From positions 1-49,915 of the forward strand of contig JAGYJY010000009.1 in NCBI GenBank assembly GCA_018401745.1: a stretch of DNA of 49,915 nt. Reading direction: 5' to 3'. Below, in pieces: positions 16,039 through 24,809 of the stretch. Position 1 is the stretch's first letter, and the number at the start of each line of letters is the position of its first letter. The notes beneath the pieces were generated by a model. That model made no database searches and was not told the DNA's origin. It saw nothing but the letters and a program-made list of their open reading frames with translations. The stretch is from Pirellulales bacterium (GTDB taxonomy: Bacteria > Planctomycetota > Planctomycetia > Pirellulales > UBA1268). A program made the position numbers and the translations under genes.

Positions 16039-16455
16039 ATGCGGAGACTTCTGTATCAAGACGAGTCGCGATTGGAGTACGGGCGACGATTCTGGCGGGA
16101 TCCAGCCAAACGTGAGCAGCTTCTCCGCCATTGGCTCGACGAGCGTCACCCGTATTCCGACAGGCTTCGCGAGCGTTGGCTGCCGCTGGTGGATCGTGTG
16201 CTCCGATCCGAGCCCGATGACGACGACTCACTGGACATGGCGCTCCAACGAGAGGGCGTCAGTCTGCGGGCTGTCGTCAAGGAGATTCCGCCGGTGTTCG
16301 GGACGTTCTTCACAGCGACCAGCCTGCCGCGAGAGGCTCATGCCCGCGACAAGAGCATGACCGGAGTGCTCGGCGTGCGGGACGGACGTCCGGCTGGTGC
16401 AACAGCCATCGTGCGACGGCCCGCGGGCGACCAGCTCCCCGCAGCCCCGCTTTGA
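16039..16455 (+). CDS. Small charged protein downstream of the nucleotidyltransferase
   Basis: This protein has 138 residues. The first 90 are highly charged and helical (ESRLEYGRRFWRDPAKREQL, LRHWLDERHPYSDRLRERWL), followed by EIPPVFGTFFTAT and a degenerate tail. I do not recognise the family. Its place behind a nucleotidyltransferase-fold gene suggests it is the partner (substrate, toxin or antitoxin) of that protein. Its stop lies inside the predicted -35 region of xseA. The last 40 residues look less conserved, so the frame may once have ended or shifted near 16340. Confidence 0.5.
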   Translation: MRRLLYQDESRLEYGRRFWRDPAKREQLLRHWLDERHPYSDRLRERWLPLVDRVLRSEPDDDDSLDMALQREGVSLRAVVKEIPPVFGTFFTATSLPREAHARDKSMTGVLGVRDGRPAGATAIVRRPAGDQLPAAPL

Positions 16456-16479
16456 TCATATGTTCACGCTTGGTACACT
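16452..16479 (+). promoter_or_regulatory. Candidate sigma-70 promoter for xseA
   Basis: TTGATC (16452-16457) and TACACT (16474-16479) are separated by 16 nt, 27 nt before the xseA GTG start. The match is moderate, but the site lies in the only AT-rich patch between the two genes. Confidence 0.4.
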
Positions 16480-16505
16480 CGCCACCCCTTCGCGAGGAAC
16501 CCAAC

Positions 16506-18002
16506 GTGCCTGACGCTCCTTCCCAACCGCCACGCATCTTTCGGCTGGCTGCTGTCACCGGCCGCATCCGCGACCTGCTGCTGGAGGTGTCGGCCAAGCG
16601 GTTCTGGGTGCGGGCGCAGCTGGTGGCCCGGTCGGCGGCTCGCTCAGGCCACTTCTACGGCGAGCTGCTCGACGTCGATGAAGGCGGCCAGACCGTGGCC
16701 AAGATGAACGCCGTGATCTGGCGATCGAGCCTCACGGAGATCCGCCGCACGCTCGAGCAGGCCGGGGCAACCGAGCTGCTCGAAGGCAACCGCGAGATCT
16801 GCGTGCTCTGCTCGGTGATCTACCACGAGGTGCACGGCCTCTCGCTGCAGATTCACGAGGTCGACCCCACCTTCGGCGAGGCCCACATCGACCGCAACCG
16901 CCGGCTGATCCTTGAGCGGCTCTCTGCTGAAGAGCTGCTCGACCTCAACGGTCGTCTGCCGGTTCCTGCGGCGCCGCTGACGATCGGCCTGATCACCGCC
17001 GCCGGCTCAGCTGCCGCCAACGACTTCCTGCGGACGATTGCCGAGAGCCCCTACAGCTTCCGGGTGATCCTCGCCTCGGCAGCGATGCAGGGAGAGCGGC
17101 TGGAGGCCGACGTGCTTCAGGCGCTCGACGACCTCTCGCAGCTTCCGCTCGACCTCGTGGCCATCGTGCGGGGCGGCGGCTCACAGGTCGATCTCGCCTG
17201 GTTTGACAACGAGGCGGTGGCCCGCAGGATCGCCCAGATGCCCGTGCCGGTCTGGGTGGGCATCGGCCACGAGATCGACACCGGCGTGCCCGATCATGTG
17301 GCCCACACCTCGTATAAGACGCCCACCGCGGTGGCCGAAGCCCTCGTGCAGCAGATCGCCGGGCTCGACGACCGCCTGCTGATTGCCGCCGATCGGCTCG
17401 ACACGCTCTCCAGGCGGCCGATCGAGCTGGCCGAACGGACGCTTGAGCGGAGCAGCATCGGCCTCACCCAAGGCAGCCGCAAGCTGCTGGCCCTCGCCGA
17501 ATCACAGCTCGCCACCCATCTCTCACAGCTGCGGGCCTCGGCCTTTCAGGCCACATTTGCCCGCGACAGTCGGCTCTCGGAGGCGGCCGCCGCCCTGCGA
17601 GCCGGCACGCTGCACCGCACCCGCGATGCCCACAGCCAGCTCATCGAACGCAGCCAGGCGGCTGCCCGAGCCAGCGAGCGAAGCCTCGACCGCCGCAGCA
17701 TGCAGCTCGCCAGCCTGCTCAAGCGGCTGCGGCTGCCCCGCTATGTCCACACGATTGACGCAGCCGCCAGTCGCCTCGCGCAGCGGACGCTGCGGCTTGA
17801 GACCCTCAAGCCGGAGCATGTGCTGCGGCGGGGGTATGCCCTTGTTCGGGATGCATCCGGCCGGCCGGTCACGAGCATTCGCAGCCTCGAGCCCGGCCAG
17901 CGGCTGACCACAACCCTCGCCGACGGCTCGCTCGTCAGCCAGGTTGAGTCGACGGCAGCAGGCCCCAGCCCCACCGACCAGCCCACCCCGCCCACCACCT
18001 AA
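16506..18002 (+). CDS. xseA: Exodeoxyribonuclease VII large subunit
   Basis: Start GTG at 16506 with GAGGAA upstream gives 498 residues, near the usual length. An N-terminal OB-fold (about 10-110) has SGHFYGELLDVDE. The catalytic part has GLITAAGSAAANDFL, IVRGGGSQVDLAWFDN and GIGHEIDTGVPDHVAH with YKTPTAVAE, all hallmark XseA motifs. A long coiled region (about 290-440) precedes the C-terminal segment with HVLRRGYALVRD. With XseB it degrades single-stranded DNA from both ends in repair and recombination. The next gene is xseB, 34 nt downstream, so this is the standard xseAB operon. The C-terminal 20 residues are Pro/Thr/Ser rich and probably disordered. Confidence 0.95.
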   Translation: MPDAPSQPPRIFRLAAVTGRIRDLLLEVSAKRFWVRAQLVARSAARSGHFYGELLDVDEGGQTVAKMNAVIWRSSLTEIRRTLEQAGATELLEGNREICVLCSVIYHEVHGLSLQIHEVDPTFGEAHIDRNRRLILERLSAEELLDLNGRLPVPAAPLTIGLITAAGSAAANDFLRTIAESPYSFRVILASAAMQGERLEADVLQALDDLSQLPLDLVAIVRGGGSQVDLAWFDNEAVARRIAQMPVPVWVGIGHEIDTGVPDHVAHTSYKTPTAVAEALVQQIAGLDDRLLIAADRLDTLSRRPIELAERTLERSSIGLTQGSRKLLALAESQLATHLSQLRASAFQATFARDSRLSEAAAALRAGTLHRTRDAHSQLIERSQAAARASERSLDRRSMQLASLLKRLRLPRYVHTIDAAASRLAQRTLRLETLKPEHVLRRGYALVRDASGRPVTSIRSLEPGQRLTTTLADGSLVSQVESTAAGPSPTDQPTPPTT

Positions 18003-18036
18003 GCAGACCCGCTATTTCGAAGGGAGCAAAGACACG

Positions 18037-18341
18037 ATGGCGAAAAAACAGCCGGCACGACTGCAGGCGACAATCCCGACGACCTGCTCGCGACGCTCAG
18101 CTACGAAGAGAAGGAGTCGCGGCTCGATGAGATCCTTGTGCGGCTCGACAACTCGGAGACGCCCATGGACGAGCTTGCCAGCGAGGCCCGTGAAGCCGCA
18201 GCGCTGATCATGGCGATGCACGCCACCCTCAAGGCCACTCGGCAGGAGATCACAACGGTCTTCGAAGAACTGGAGCGGCACAAGGAGACAATCGCCGACG
18301 AGCGGACCGCCGAGGTCGACGAGGGCTCGCTGCACCCGTGA
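18037..18341 (+). CDS. xseB: Exodeoxyribonuclease VII small subunit, frameshifted at an A run
   Basis: The ATG at 18037 is followed by only MAKK before a six-A run at 18043-18048; the correct XseB sequence continues in another frame. If one A is added, a single 100-residue frame results, with DNPDDLLATLSYEEKESRLD, then EILVRLDNSETPMDELASEA and a helical end like other XseB proteins (YEE...L...IV..LE......E). As written, ribosomes would read about 56 unrelated residues. The loss of one A may be a base-calling error, a real mutation, or a site of polymerase slippage that restores the frame. XseB binds XseA and is needed for nuclease activity, so complete loss would be costly. Confidence 0.8.
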
Positions 18342-18457
18342 GCAGGCGATAGGTGCCAGCAGCATTCTTGTGCAACTCTCTTGCATAAGAGGGCGTGGTG
18401 CGTTAATGGTGATGGGGAGCGTTGTCGCGTCTCCGTTGCCTCCACCCTGCGTGCCGC

Positions 18458-19723
18458 ATGTCAGCCGGTTTTCTGAAAGCGCCGTCGCGTCGCTCGCTGC
18501 TGCCTCCGCCGCGGGCGATCACAGCCATCGATGCCTTCATCCGGCAGCCTCTGGTGTTGCTTGCGGCAGCAGCTGTGTGCAGCCTGGTGATCGTCGTCGC
18601 CGCCACGCCGCGGGCCCTGCCGATGGCCGGCGGGCTGCTGGCGACGATCCTGATCGGCACCGCCGCCCCCTGGCTGGCCGTGATTGGCCTGCGGGGCCGC
18701 GGCCGCTTCGACCGGCAGCGGTGTCGTGTGGGGGAATCGATCCAGGCCGAGGTCTCCCTTGAGGGCCACACCGCGGGCTGGGTTGATGAGAGCAGCATCG
18801 AATGGTCCGCCGCTCGCGTCGCCGCCAGCCGCCGCGACGGCAGGCTGCTGCTGGTCACCCTCGTGCCGGAGCGACGCGGCCGATTTCCGAGCAGCCCTCC
18901 CCGCGTGGCCACCAACCGGCCCTTTGGTCTTGTCACCGCTGGTCGCAGGATTCCCTTCGACGGAGCGGTGATCGTGCGGCCACCGACGACGCCCATTCGC
19001 TTTCCGGCTGCGCTGGTGGCACCTCGGCGGCATGGGCATGAACCGAGCGAAGGAGTGCTCGGCGGCTGCGGCGACATTCTGGGAAGCCGCGACTATCGCC
19101 CGGGCGACAGCACCCGCCAGATCCACTGGCCGCAGACGGCCCGTCGCGACCGCCTCGTCGTCTGCGAGCGGCCCGGCAATGGCTCGCCAACGATGCGACT
19201 GGTGCTTGCGGTGCACGACCCGCAGCTCCCGCCTGCTGAGGCCTCCGCCGTTCTGGACGCGGCTGTGGTGATCGCCTCGAGCGTGGTCGAAGCCTGGGCC
19301 CAGCGGGGTGTGTGCTGCGACCTGGTTTCGCACGAGGGAAGCACGCGTGTCCGCGATCCGCGTTCGCTGGAGCAAGCGCTCGACACGCTGGCCTGCCTGG
19401 AGCTGCCGGCAGTTCGCGGCAGCCCTGCCCCCGCTGCAGCCGGCCAGCCCAGCTCCCGCTGCGGCTACGACCTTGAGCTTCTGATCGCTCCCGCAGGCGT
19501 GGTCGAGCAGCAGCGGCGGTGCTCAGCCCCTGATCTGCAACCCGGCACGGCCAGGCTCACGATCGGCCTGGCGTCTGGAGACGCTGATGCCGGCGCACGG
19601 ACGATCCGCCCAGCCAACGCCGCTGATCGGCTGATCCTGCTGCCGGCAACGGCAGACGCCCCCCGCCTGCTCGACGCATGCCTCTCGGAGATCGGCCATG
19701 ACCCCGACACCAAGCGACGCTGA
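18458..19723 (+). CDS. DUF58 domain-containing protein
   Basis: The start chosen is the ATG at 18458, giving 421 residues; a TTG at 18422 is also in frame. Two membrane segments lie near the N-terminus (about residues 25-70: PLVLLAAAAVCSLVIVVAA, GGLLATILIGTAAPWLAVI). The DUF58 core is at about 195-235, with GSRDYRPGDSTRQIHWPQTA, the conserved YRPGD-x2-R-x-I-H-W motif, then RRDRLVVCE. The remainder is a von-Willebrand-like fold. DUF58 proteins typically work with MoxR ATPases and transglutaminase-like membrane proteins, and both follow here. The gene overlaps the next start by 26 nt. The exact function of these loci in planctomycetes is not established. Confidence 0.85.
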   Translation: MSAGFLKAPSRRSLLPPPRAITAIDAFIRQPLVLLAAAAVCSLVIVVAATPRALPMAGGLLATILIGTAAPWLAVIGLRGRGRFDRQRCRVGESIQAEVSLEGHTAGWVDESSIEWSAARVAASRRDGRLLLVTLVPERRGRFPSSPPRVATNRPFGLVTAGRRIPFDGAVIVRPPTTPIRFPAALVAPRRHGHEPSEGVLGGCGDILGSRDYRPGDSTRQIHWPQTARRDRLVVCERPGNGSPTMRLVLAVHDPQLPPAEASAVLDAAVVIASSVVEAWAQRGVCCDLVSHEGSTRVRDPRSLEQALDTLACLELPAVRGSPAPAAAGQPSSRCGYDLELLIAPAGVVEQQRRCSAPDLQPGTARLTIGLASGDADAGARTIRPANAADRLILLPATADAPRLLDACLSEIGHDPDTKRR

Positions 19724-20177
19724 GCGGCAGCGGTTTGGGCTGACCGCCTGGATGGCGATCGTCGCAGCGATCGCAGTTGAACAGTGTGGCCTCCTGCTGC
19801 CAGACCAGGGAGTGTGGTGGGCCCTGGCTGGTGGCTGTCTCTGGACAGGCTTTGCGGTGGTCGTTCGAGTCGGTCCTCGCTGGCTCTTCGGCCGATTGCT
19901 TCCTGCGACCGCCCGACAGCAGCTGGCTGCCTCGCCGCTTGTTGGCCGCTGGGGTGCAGCCCTGGGGCGGATGCTCGCTGCTGCCGCTGTGATGGCTGCG
20001 GCCGTCGGCACCACCGCGGCCATGGCTCCCGGCGGAGGCAGCCCGGAGCAGCTGCTGATGGCGATCTTCCGCGGCACGCTGCTGGCGCTGGTGGCCACCG
20101 GCACGACCCGTGGCGAGGCCCTCGCTGGCGGTGAGCATCACCGTCTTTCTCGTCACCTTCTCCACGATCGTGGTTGA
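19698..20177 (+). CDS. N-terminal membrane part of a TgpA-like protein (separate frame)
   Basis: A 159-residue frame starts inside the end of the DUF58 gene. It holds four hydrophobic segments (LTAWMAIVAAIAVEQCGLLL, VWWALAGGCLWTGFAVVV, AAAAVMAAAVGTTAAMA, AIFRGTLLALVATG), the expected start of a DUF3488/TgpA membrane domain. Its last 20 residues (EHHRLSRHLLHDRG) look like an out-of-frame tail. The next frame, beginning GTG at 20110, continues with SITVFLVTFSTIVV, again a membrane segment, so the two are probably one protein of about 815 residues divided by one extra base near 20105-20135. The alternative is a 68-nt overlap of two real genes, which is unusual. Confidence 0.65.
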   Translation: MTPTPSDAERQRFGLTAWMAIVAAIAVEQCGLLLPDQGVWWALAGGCLWTGFAVVVRVGPRWLFGRLLPATARQQLAASPLVGRWGAALGRMLAAAAVMAAAVGTTAAMAPGGGSPEQLLMAIFRGTLLALVATGTTRGEALAGGEHHRLSRHLLHDRG

Positions 20178-22143
20178 GCATCCGGGAGCCTGGGCTGCTG
20201 AGACGATCTACGCCATCGCGGCAGCCGGCCTGCTGGTCAGCAACAGCCGCCGCTCCCTCCCGCAGCCCCACATGCCGCTCCCGCAGCGGCAGTTCGCGGT
20301 CCCTCGGCCGACGCAGCTGGCCGCCTGCCTGCTCGTGGTCGCGGTGGTTGCCTGGATCGGCCGCTCAACCGATCGCACCGGGCAGGCCTTCGCCGGCTTC
20401 ATGCCCTTGTCCGGCGGTGACAGCTGGGCTTTTCCCTGGGCCCACGATGGGGTCGGCGATGGCGAGCAGCTCGTGGCCGCCACCGAGAGCCCGGAGGCGA
20501 CCGGGCCGGTGGACTCTGATCTCTTCATCACCAGCGAAGAGCCGTCGCTGTATGACATGTTCAACGATCTCTACGGTGAGCCGGAACCGCCTCGCCGGCA
20601 GATGAGCCCGGCCGTCGCTCTGCCATCGGAGTCGGTGACGGAGCCCGAGACCAAGCCCGCTGAGAGCAATCATGCAGGCCGGCAGTTTTCCACCCTCCGC
20701 AGGCCTCCCCGCCGCCGGCAGTCGCCCGACGACCTGGCGGCCCGGTCGCTGGTGGCGGTGAGCGGCCCGCTGCCGGTGCACCTGCGGCTGGAGGTGCTGC
20801 ACAGCTTCGATGGCCATGTCTGGCGCACCGACGACACTCCGAGCCCAGCGACGCAGCTGGTGCACAGCGGAGATGGCTGGATGCACTGGCGGCGAGAGCA
20901 GACCACAGGCGAAGCCACCGCAGGACACGCCGCAGCAGCGGGCCGGCCTGACCACCACGAGGTTGTCATCGGCACCCTCCGCAGTGAAACCCTCCCCCTG
21001 CCGACACGCACACGCGGGCTGCAGATCGACCGCATCGAACAGCCGAGTTTCTATGAGGTCGTCGACGATGAGGTTGCAGCGCTCCGCAATGTGGCCGTGC
21101 CCGCGAGCACCGTGATCGCCTTCGAGAGCTCCGCCGGAGGCCTCGACGGCAGCACGCGGTCGCTCCCGGCTGACCTCCTGCCGGCGATGCGGCGGCTGCC
21201 GCCTGATGAGCAGACCCACTGGCCGCAGCTGATCTTCCGCCGCTGGGGCATCGAGACCGCCGCGAGCGACCTTAAGTCCCTCAGCTGGGAGCCCGCCCAA
21301 GAGGTGGTCGCGCGGCTGCGACAGGAGTATCTGCTCGACCCCGAAGCCCGCGTGCCGCCGAGCTGCGACCATGCCGTCGAACATTTTCTGACCGTATCGC
21401 GGCGCGGCCCCGACTACCTCTTCGCCAGCGCCGCCACGCTGCTCTTGCGAGAGCTCGGCTACACAACGCGGCTGGCCGAGGGCCTCTGGATCTCCGCAGC
21501 CGACCGCGACCTGCTCACCGGCCGCGCGGTGGCCGATGGCGGGAGCGGCCATCTCTGGTGCGAGGTGCAGACGACCACCGGAGAGTGGATTCCCGTCGAG
21601 GCGACGCCGCACTACTCGCTGCGGCAGCCGCCGTGGACATGGCGAAGCATCGGGCAGGCTGTGGCCACGGGCTTCATCGCGATGGCCACCTGGCTTGTGC
21701 AGCCGGTGCCCAGCGGGCTGCTGCTGATCATGGCGGTGGTGGCGGCAACCTGGCGGACACTCACCGACCGGCTGCTGACGGTCCTCTGGCGGCTGGCCCT
21801 GCTCCGCAGCGGCCGCTGCCCGTTGCGAGCCACCTGGCGACTCCTCGAGTGGCGAGCCTGGCTCGCCGGCTGTCCGCGGCCTCCCCATGTGACCGCACGG
21901 CGATGGTATGTGGCCGCCTGCGATGAGGCGGGCGGGTTTATCACCGCGGTCGAGGAGCGGGCCTACGGCATCGGCCGAGAATGCCGAGCTCCCGAAGACC
22001 ACCGGCAGCTCGCCCGTGCCGCCGAAGGAGCGGTCTCACTGGCCGCGCTCCGCAGCGGCCACGGCCGGCCCCATCGCCGCTTGCGGCGACTGACGCTTCC
22101 ACGGCTGGCTGCTGCCAGCATGCCTGAAGGATTCCGGACATGA
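20110..22143 (+). CDS. Transglutaminase-like membrane protein lacking the catalytic Cys
   Basis: This frame has 677 codons from GTG 20110. It starts with further membrane segments (SITVFLVTFSTIVV, AIAAAGLLVS, LAACLLVVAVVAWIG), then a large periplasmic region. The transglutaminase core is at about 420-505: RRGPDYLFASAATLLLRELG, where active relatives have a Cys three residues before the FAS motif; here that position is Asp. The His is kept (GHLWCEV) and the third residue is Glu (IPVEATPHY) instead of Asp. Late membrane segments (about 520-560) and a charged cytoplasmic end follow. Without the Cys it should not cross-link or cleave, so a binding or scaffold role is more likely. It ends in an ATGA overlap with the MoxR gene. 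Confidence 0.8.
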   Translation: MARPSLAVSITVFLVTFSTIVVEHPGAWAAETIYAIAAAGLLVSNSRRSLPQPHMPLPQRQFAVPRPTQLAACLLVVAVVAWIGRSTDRTGQAFAGFMPLSGGDSWAFPWAHDGVGDGEQLVAATESPEATGPVDSDLFITSEEPSLYDMFNDLYGEPEPPRRQMSPAVALPSESVTEPETKPAESNHAGRQFSTLRRPPRRRQSPDDLAARSLVAVSGPLPVHLRLEVLHSFDGHVWRTDDTPSPATQLVHSGDGWMHWRREQTTGEATAGHAAAAGRPDHHEVVIGTLRSETLPLPTRTRGLQIDRIEQPSFYEVVDDEVAALRNVAVPASTVIAFESSAGGLDGSTRSLPADLLPAMRRLPPDEQTHWPQLIFRRWGIETAASDLKSLSWEPAQEVVARLRQEYLLDPEARVPPSCDHAVEHFLTVSRRGPDYLFASAATLLLRELGYTTRLAEGLWISAADRDLLTGRAVADGGSGHLWCEVQTTTGEWIPVEATPHYSLRQPPWTWRSIGQAVATGFIAMATWLVQPVPSGLLLIMAVVAATWRTLTDRLLTVLWRLALLRSGRCPLRATWRLLEWRAWLAGCPRPPHVTARRWYVAACDEAGGFITAVEERAYGIGRECRAPEDHRQLARAAEGAVSLAALRSGHGRPHRRLRRLTLPRLAAASMPEGFRT

Positions 22144-23087
22144 CGATACGAACCCTCGAGCCCTCGGTCTCGCCCCAGCGAACGACCGACAGCGTGCGGC
22201 AGCAGCTGCGGCGAGCCCTGCGGGGAAAAGACGACGCCTGCGACCTGGCGCTGGCCTGCCTCCTCGCTCGCGGCCACCTGCTGATTGAGGATGCCCCCGG
22301 CCTTGGCAAAACGACGCTGGCCAAGGCCCTTGCGGATCTCGCGGGCGGACGTTTTGCCCGCATCCAGTGCACCCCCGACCTGCTCCCCACCGACATCTCC
22401 GGCTTCACGCTCTTCAACCAACAGACCCGCGAGTTTGAGTTTCGACCCGGCCCGGTGTTTGCGGATGTCCTCCTGACCGATGAGATCAATCGGGCCACGC
22501 CCCGCACACAGAGCGCGCTCTTGGAAGCCATGAGCGAACGCCAGGTGACGATCGACGACACCTGCCATCGGCTCTCACCAAGCTTCTTCGTCGTGGCCAC
22601 GCAAAACCCGGTTGAACACCTCGGCACCTACCCGCTGCCCGAGGCACAGCTCGACCGCTTCACCATGAAGATCCACATCGGTCACCCGGAGCGGGCCGAT
22701 GAGATCGCCATGCTCACCTCCTCTGCCGCAGATGAGCCTGACGACGCAGCCGAGCCGCCTCTCGATCGGGCTGGACTGGAATGGCTGCAAGCCCAGGTCG
22801 CCCAGATCCAGGTGGCCGAGTCGGTCGCCGGCTACATCGTCGATCTTGGCCGAGCGTGCCGGCGGCGGCTGGGCTCAGCCCATGGGCCGAGCCCCCGTGC
22901 CCTGCTGGCCTGGCAACGCGCCTCGCAGGCTTGGGCGTTTCTGGAAGGCCGCGAGCATGTGATCCCCGACGACGTGCAGCTGATGGCGTCTCCTGTGCTC
23001 GGGGTGCGGCTGGGGCTTTCTGCCGAGCAGCTGCGGGAAACGCTCGATGGTGTTCTGGCCGACGTCGCCGTGCCCGTGATGACCTGA
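22140..23087 (+). CDS. MoxR-family AAA+ ATPase
   Basis: The protein has 315 residues. Walker A is EDAPGLGKTTLAKAL (about 49-63), Walker B is VLLTDEINRA (about 113-122), sensor 1 is FFVVATQNPVEHLGTYPLPEA, followed by the QLDRF arginine-finger region and the C-terminal lid (ASPRALLAWQRA-like, GPSPRALLAWQ). MoxR ATPases act as chaperones that insert cofactors or assemble protein complexes, commonly with DUF58 and vWA proteins. The gene overlaps the transglutaminase-like gene by four bases, completing a DUF58, TgpA-like, MoxR cassette. It seems intact with all nucleotide-binding motifs. Confidence 0.92.
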   Translation: MTIRTLEPSVSPQRTTDSVRQQLRRALRGKDDACDLALACLLARGHLLIEDAPGLGKTTLAKALADLAGGRFARIQCTPDLLPTDISGFTLFNQQTREFEFRPGPVFADVLLTDEINRATPRTQSALLEAMSERQVTIDDTCHRLSPSFFVVATQNPVEHLGTYPLPEAQLDRFTMKIHIGHPERADEIAMLTSSAADEPDDAAEPPLDRAGLEWLQAQVAQIQVAESVAGYIVDLGRACRRRLGSAHGPSPRALLAWQRASQAWAFLEGREHVIPDDVQLMASPVLGVRLGLSAEQLRETLDGVLADVAVPVMT

Positions 23088-23100
23088 CGAGGACCCTGCC

Positions 23101-24693
23101 GTGAATCCGCTCAGTCTGTTTGAATCACTCACCCTTGGGGCTGGCTATCGGATGCTCTCGGCGATCGCCCACGCCGCACCCACGATCCTCTGCGGCCTGT
23201 TGGTTGCCACCGTCTTTCGCAACCTTGTGGGCGGGAAGGGGATCCGCAGCCTGCTGGCCTCTGGCAGCACCGGGTCGCTGGCCCGCGCTTGGCTGATGGG
23301 CATGCTGCTGCCGGTCTGTTCGATCGGGGCGATTCCGATCGCCCGTGAGCTGCGGCGGATGGGCCTGTCGGCTGGCGCTGTGCTCGCCTTCGCGGTGTCG
23401 GCCCCCTTGTTCAACCCGATCTCGCTGCTCTACGGGCTGACCCTCTCCCATCCGCTGGTGATCCTCGGCTTTGCCGCGGCGTCAATGGCCGTCGTCTCGC
23501 TGACGGGCATCGTGCAGGATCGCCTCTGGCGGCGCGACACGAGTGATCTGCCACCCGAGCCCGCCACGCCCCCGGGCTGGCGACGGCTGGCGGTGCTTGC
23601 GCTCACGGGCCTCCGGGAAGCGGCCGGCCCCACGCTCGGCTACGCAGCCGTGGCCGTGCTCGGCGTTGGGCTGCTCACCGCCGCCCTGCCCGCGGGCATC
23701 CTGCAACAGTCAGCCAAGGCCTTCAACCCGTGGGCAGCCCCGCAGATGATGGCCATCGGCCTGCCCGCCTACCTCACGCCCACCGACGTGATGACGCAGA
23801 TCGGCTCGATGTTTGATCATGGCAACTCCGTCGGCGCTGCCTACACACTGCTCTCGGTCGGGGCAGGGCTCAACCTGGGCCTGATCGCCTGGGCCTGGCG
23901 GGCCTGGGGATGGCAGCAGGCGGCGGCCTGGCTCGGGGTGCTCCTGGCCGTTGTGCTCACGGTGAGCATGGCGATCGAGCGGCCGCTCTCCTTTCGCGAC
24001 TCGCCGCCAGAAGATCACACCCACGCCTTCGACACCTTCTGTATGCCCTTCCCTGCCACGACGCCAGATGCAGCCCGGCAGGTCTGGACGCTGCTCTCCG
24101 ACCGCGTGCCGGCTCACGAATGGACGGCCCTGGGCCTGCTGGCGGCGGTGGTGGTCAGTGGCAGCGTCGTGCGGCGACTCGATCCACACAGCTCGTGGGA
24201 AACGCAGCTCTCAACTGCGAAGCCGACTGCTGCCGCCAGGCACGACAGCCTCGACATCATCGTGCCGCCGCCGGTGCTCGGTGCGGTGCTCGTGGGCGCG
24301 CTCGTGGCCGCCAGTGTTGGGGCGGCCTACCTCTACTACCCGGCTCCGCGGACCTGCCTGGAAGACCTGCAGTTCACCGAGGCCGAGGTGCACGCCGCCG
24401 CGCTCGCTGGTGATCGCCGACGCACCGAGGTCTGGATCGTCGCGCTGGAAGATCTCATCCGACGCACCGAGGTCGGCCTCTGGATCCGGGGGTTTGCCGT
24501 CGACGCCGAAACCTCCCAGGCTGCCGCTGCGTTTCGCGAGCGGATCGAAGCGCTTGAGCACGAGGTGCTTGAGCATGACCCCATCGACGCGGAGATGGTC
24601 AAGGCGGAGCTCAAAACCGTGGTCACCGCCGGCAGGCAGTACCGCGACCGGGTCCGCGAGACCATCGCGCCGCCCTGCCCAGGCGGCGGCTGA
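23101..24693 (+). CDS. Permease of the ArsP/PF03773 type with extra C-terminal region
   Basis: The protein has 530 residues from a GTG. The first 340 or so contain eight or more membrane segments. The motifs MGMLLPVCSIGAIPIARELR and SAPLFNPISLLYG are the paired conserved blocks of the PF03773 permease family, and GLPAYLTPTDVMTQ marks the second half. Family members export small molecules such as organoarsenicals, or are uncharacterised. Residues about 400-425 form another membrane segment, followed by a soluble helical domain (about 430-520: GDRRRTEVWIVALEDLIRRT, ERIEALEHEVLEHD) not seen in simple ArsP proteins. The gene follows the MoxR gene after 13 nt and may be co-transcribed. Whether it functions with the MoxR cassette is unknown. 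Confidence 0.75.
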   Translation: MNPLSLFESLTLGAGYRMLSAIAHAAPTILCGLLVATVFRNLVGGKGIRSLLASGSTGSLARAWLMGMLLPVCSIGAIPIARELRRMGLSAGAVLAFAVSAPLFNPISLLYGLTLSHPLVILGFAAASMAVVSLTGIVQDRLWRRDTSDLPPEPATPPGWRRLAVLALTGLREAAGPTLGYAAVAVLGVGLLTAALPAGILQQSAKAFNPWAAPQMMAIGLPAYLTPTDVMTQIGSMFDHGNSVGAAYTLLSVGAGLNLGLIAWAWRAWGWQQAAAWLGVLLAVVLTVSMAIERPLSFRDSPPEDHTHAFDTFCMPFPATTPDAARQVWTLLSDRVPAHEWTALGLLAAVVVSGSVVRRLDPHSSWETQLSTAKPTAAARHDSLDIIVPPPVLGAVLVGALVAASVGAAYLYYPAPRTCLEDLQFTEAEVHAAALAGDRRRTEVWIVALEDLIRRTEVGLWIRGFAVDAETSQAAAAFRERIEALEHEVLEHDPIDAEMVKAELKTVVTAGRQYRDRVRETIAPPCPGGG

Positions 24694-24809
24694 GGCAACC
24701 GACCAGCGGCGTCTTGGCGAACCGGCAGTTCCGCTTCGTGTCCGCCCTCATGCGATCTTTGCAGAGGCAGGCTACGGTATCCCTCCGAACACACTCGGAG
24801 CCGCCACGC

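Noticed and set aside
19001..19030. Sigma-54-like TGGCAC with GC at the right spacing
   Set aside because: It lies deep inside the DUF58 coding sequence with no gene start downstream and arises easily in GC-rich coding DNA.
20365..22002. A 545-codon minus-strand frame
   Set aside because: It is antisense to the transglutaminase-like gene and has no recognisable domain.
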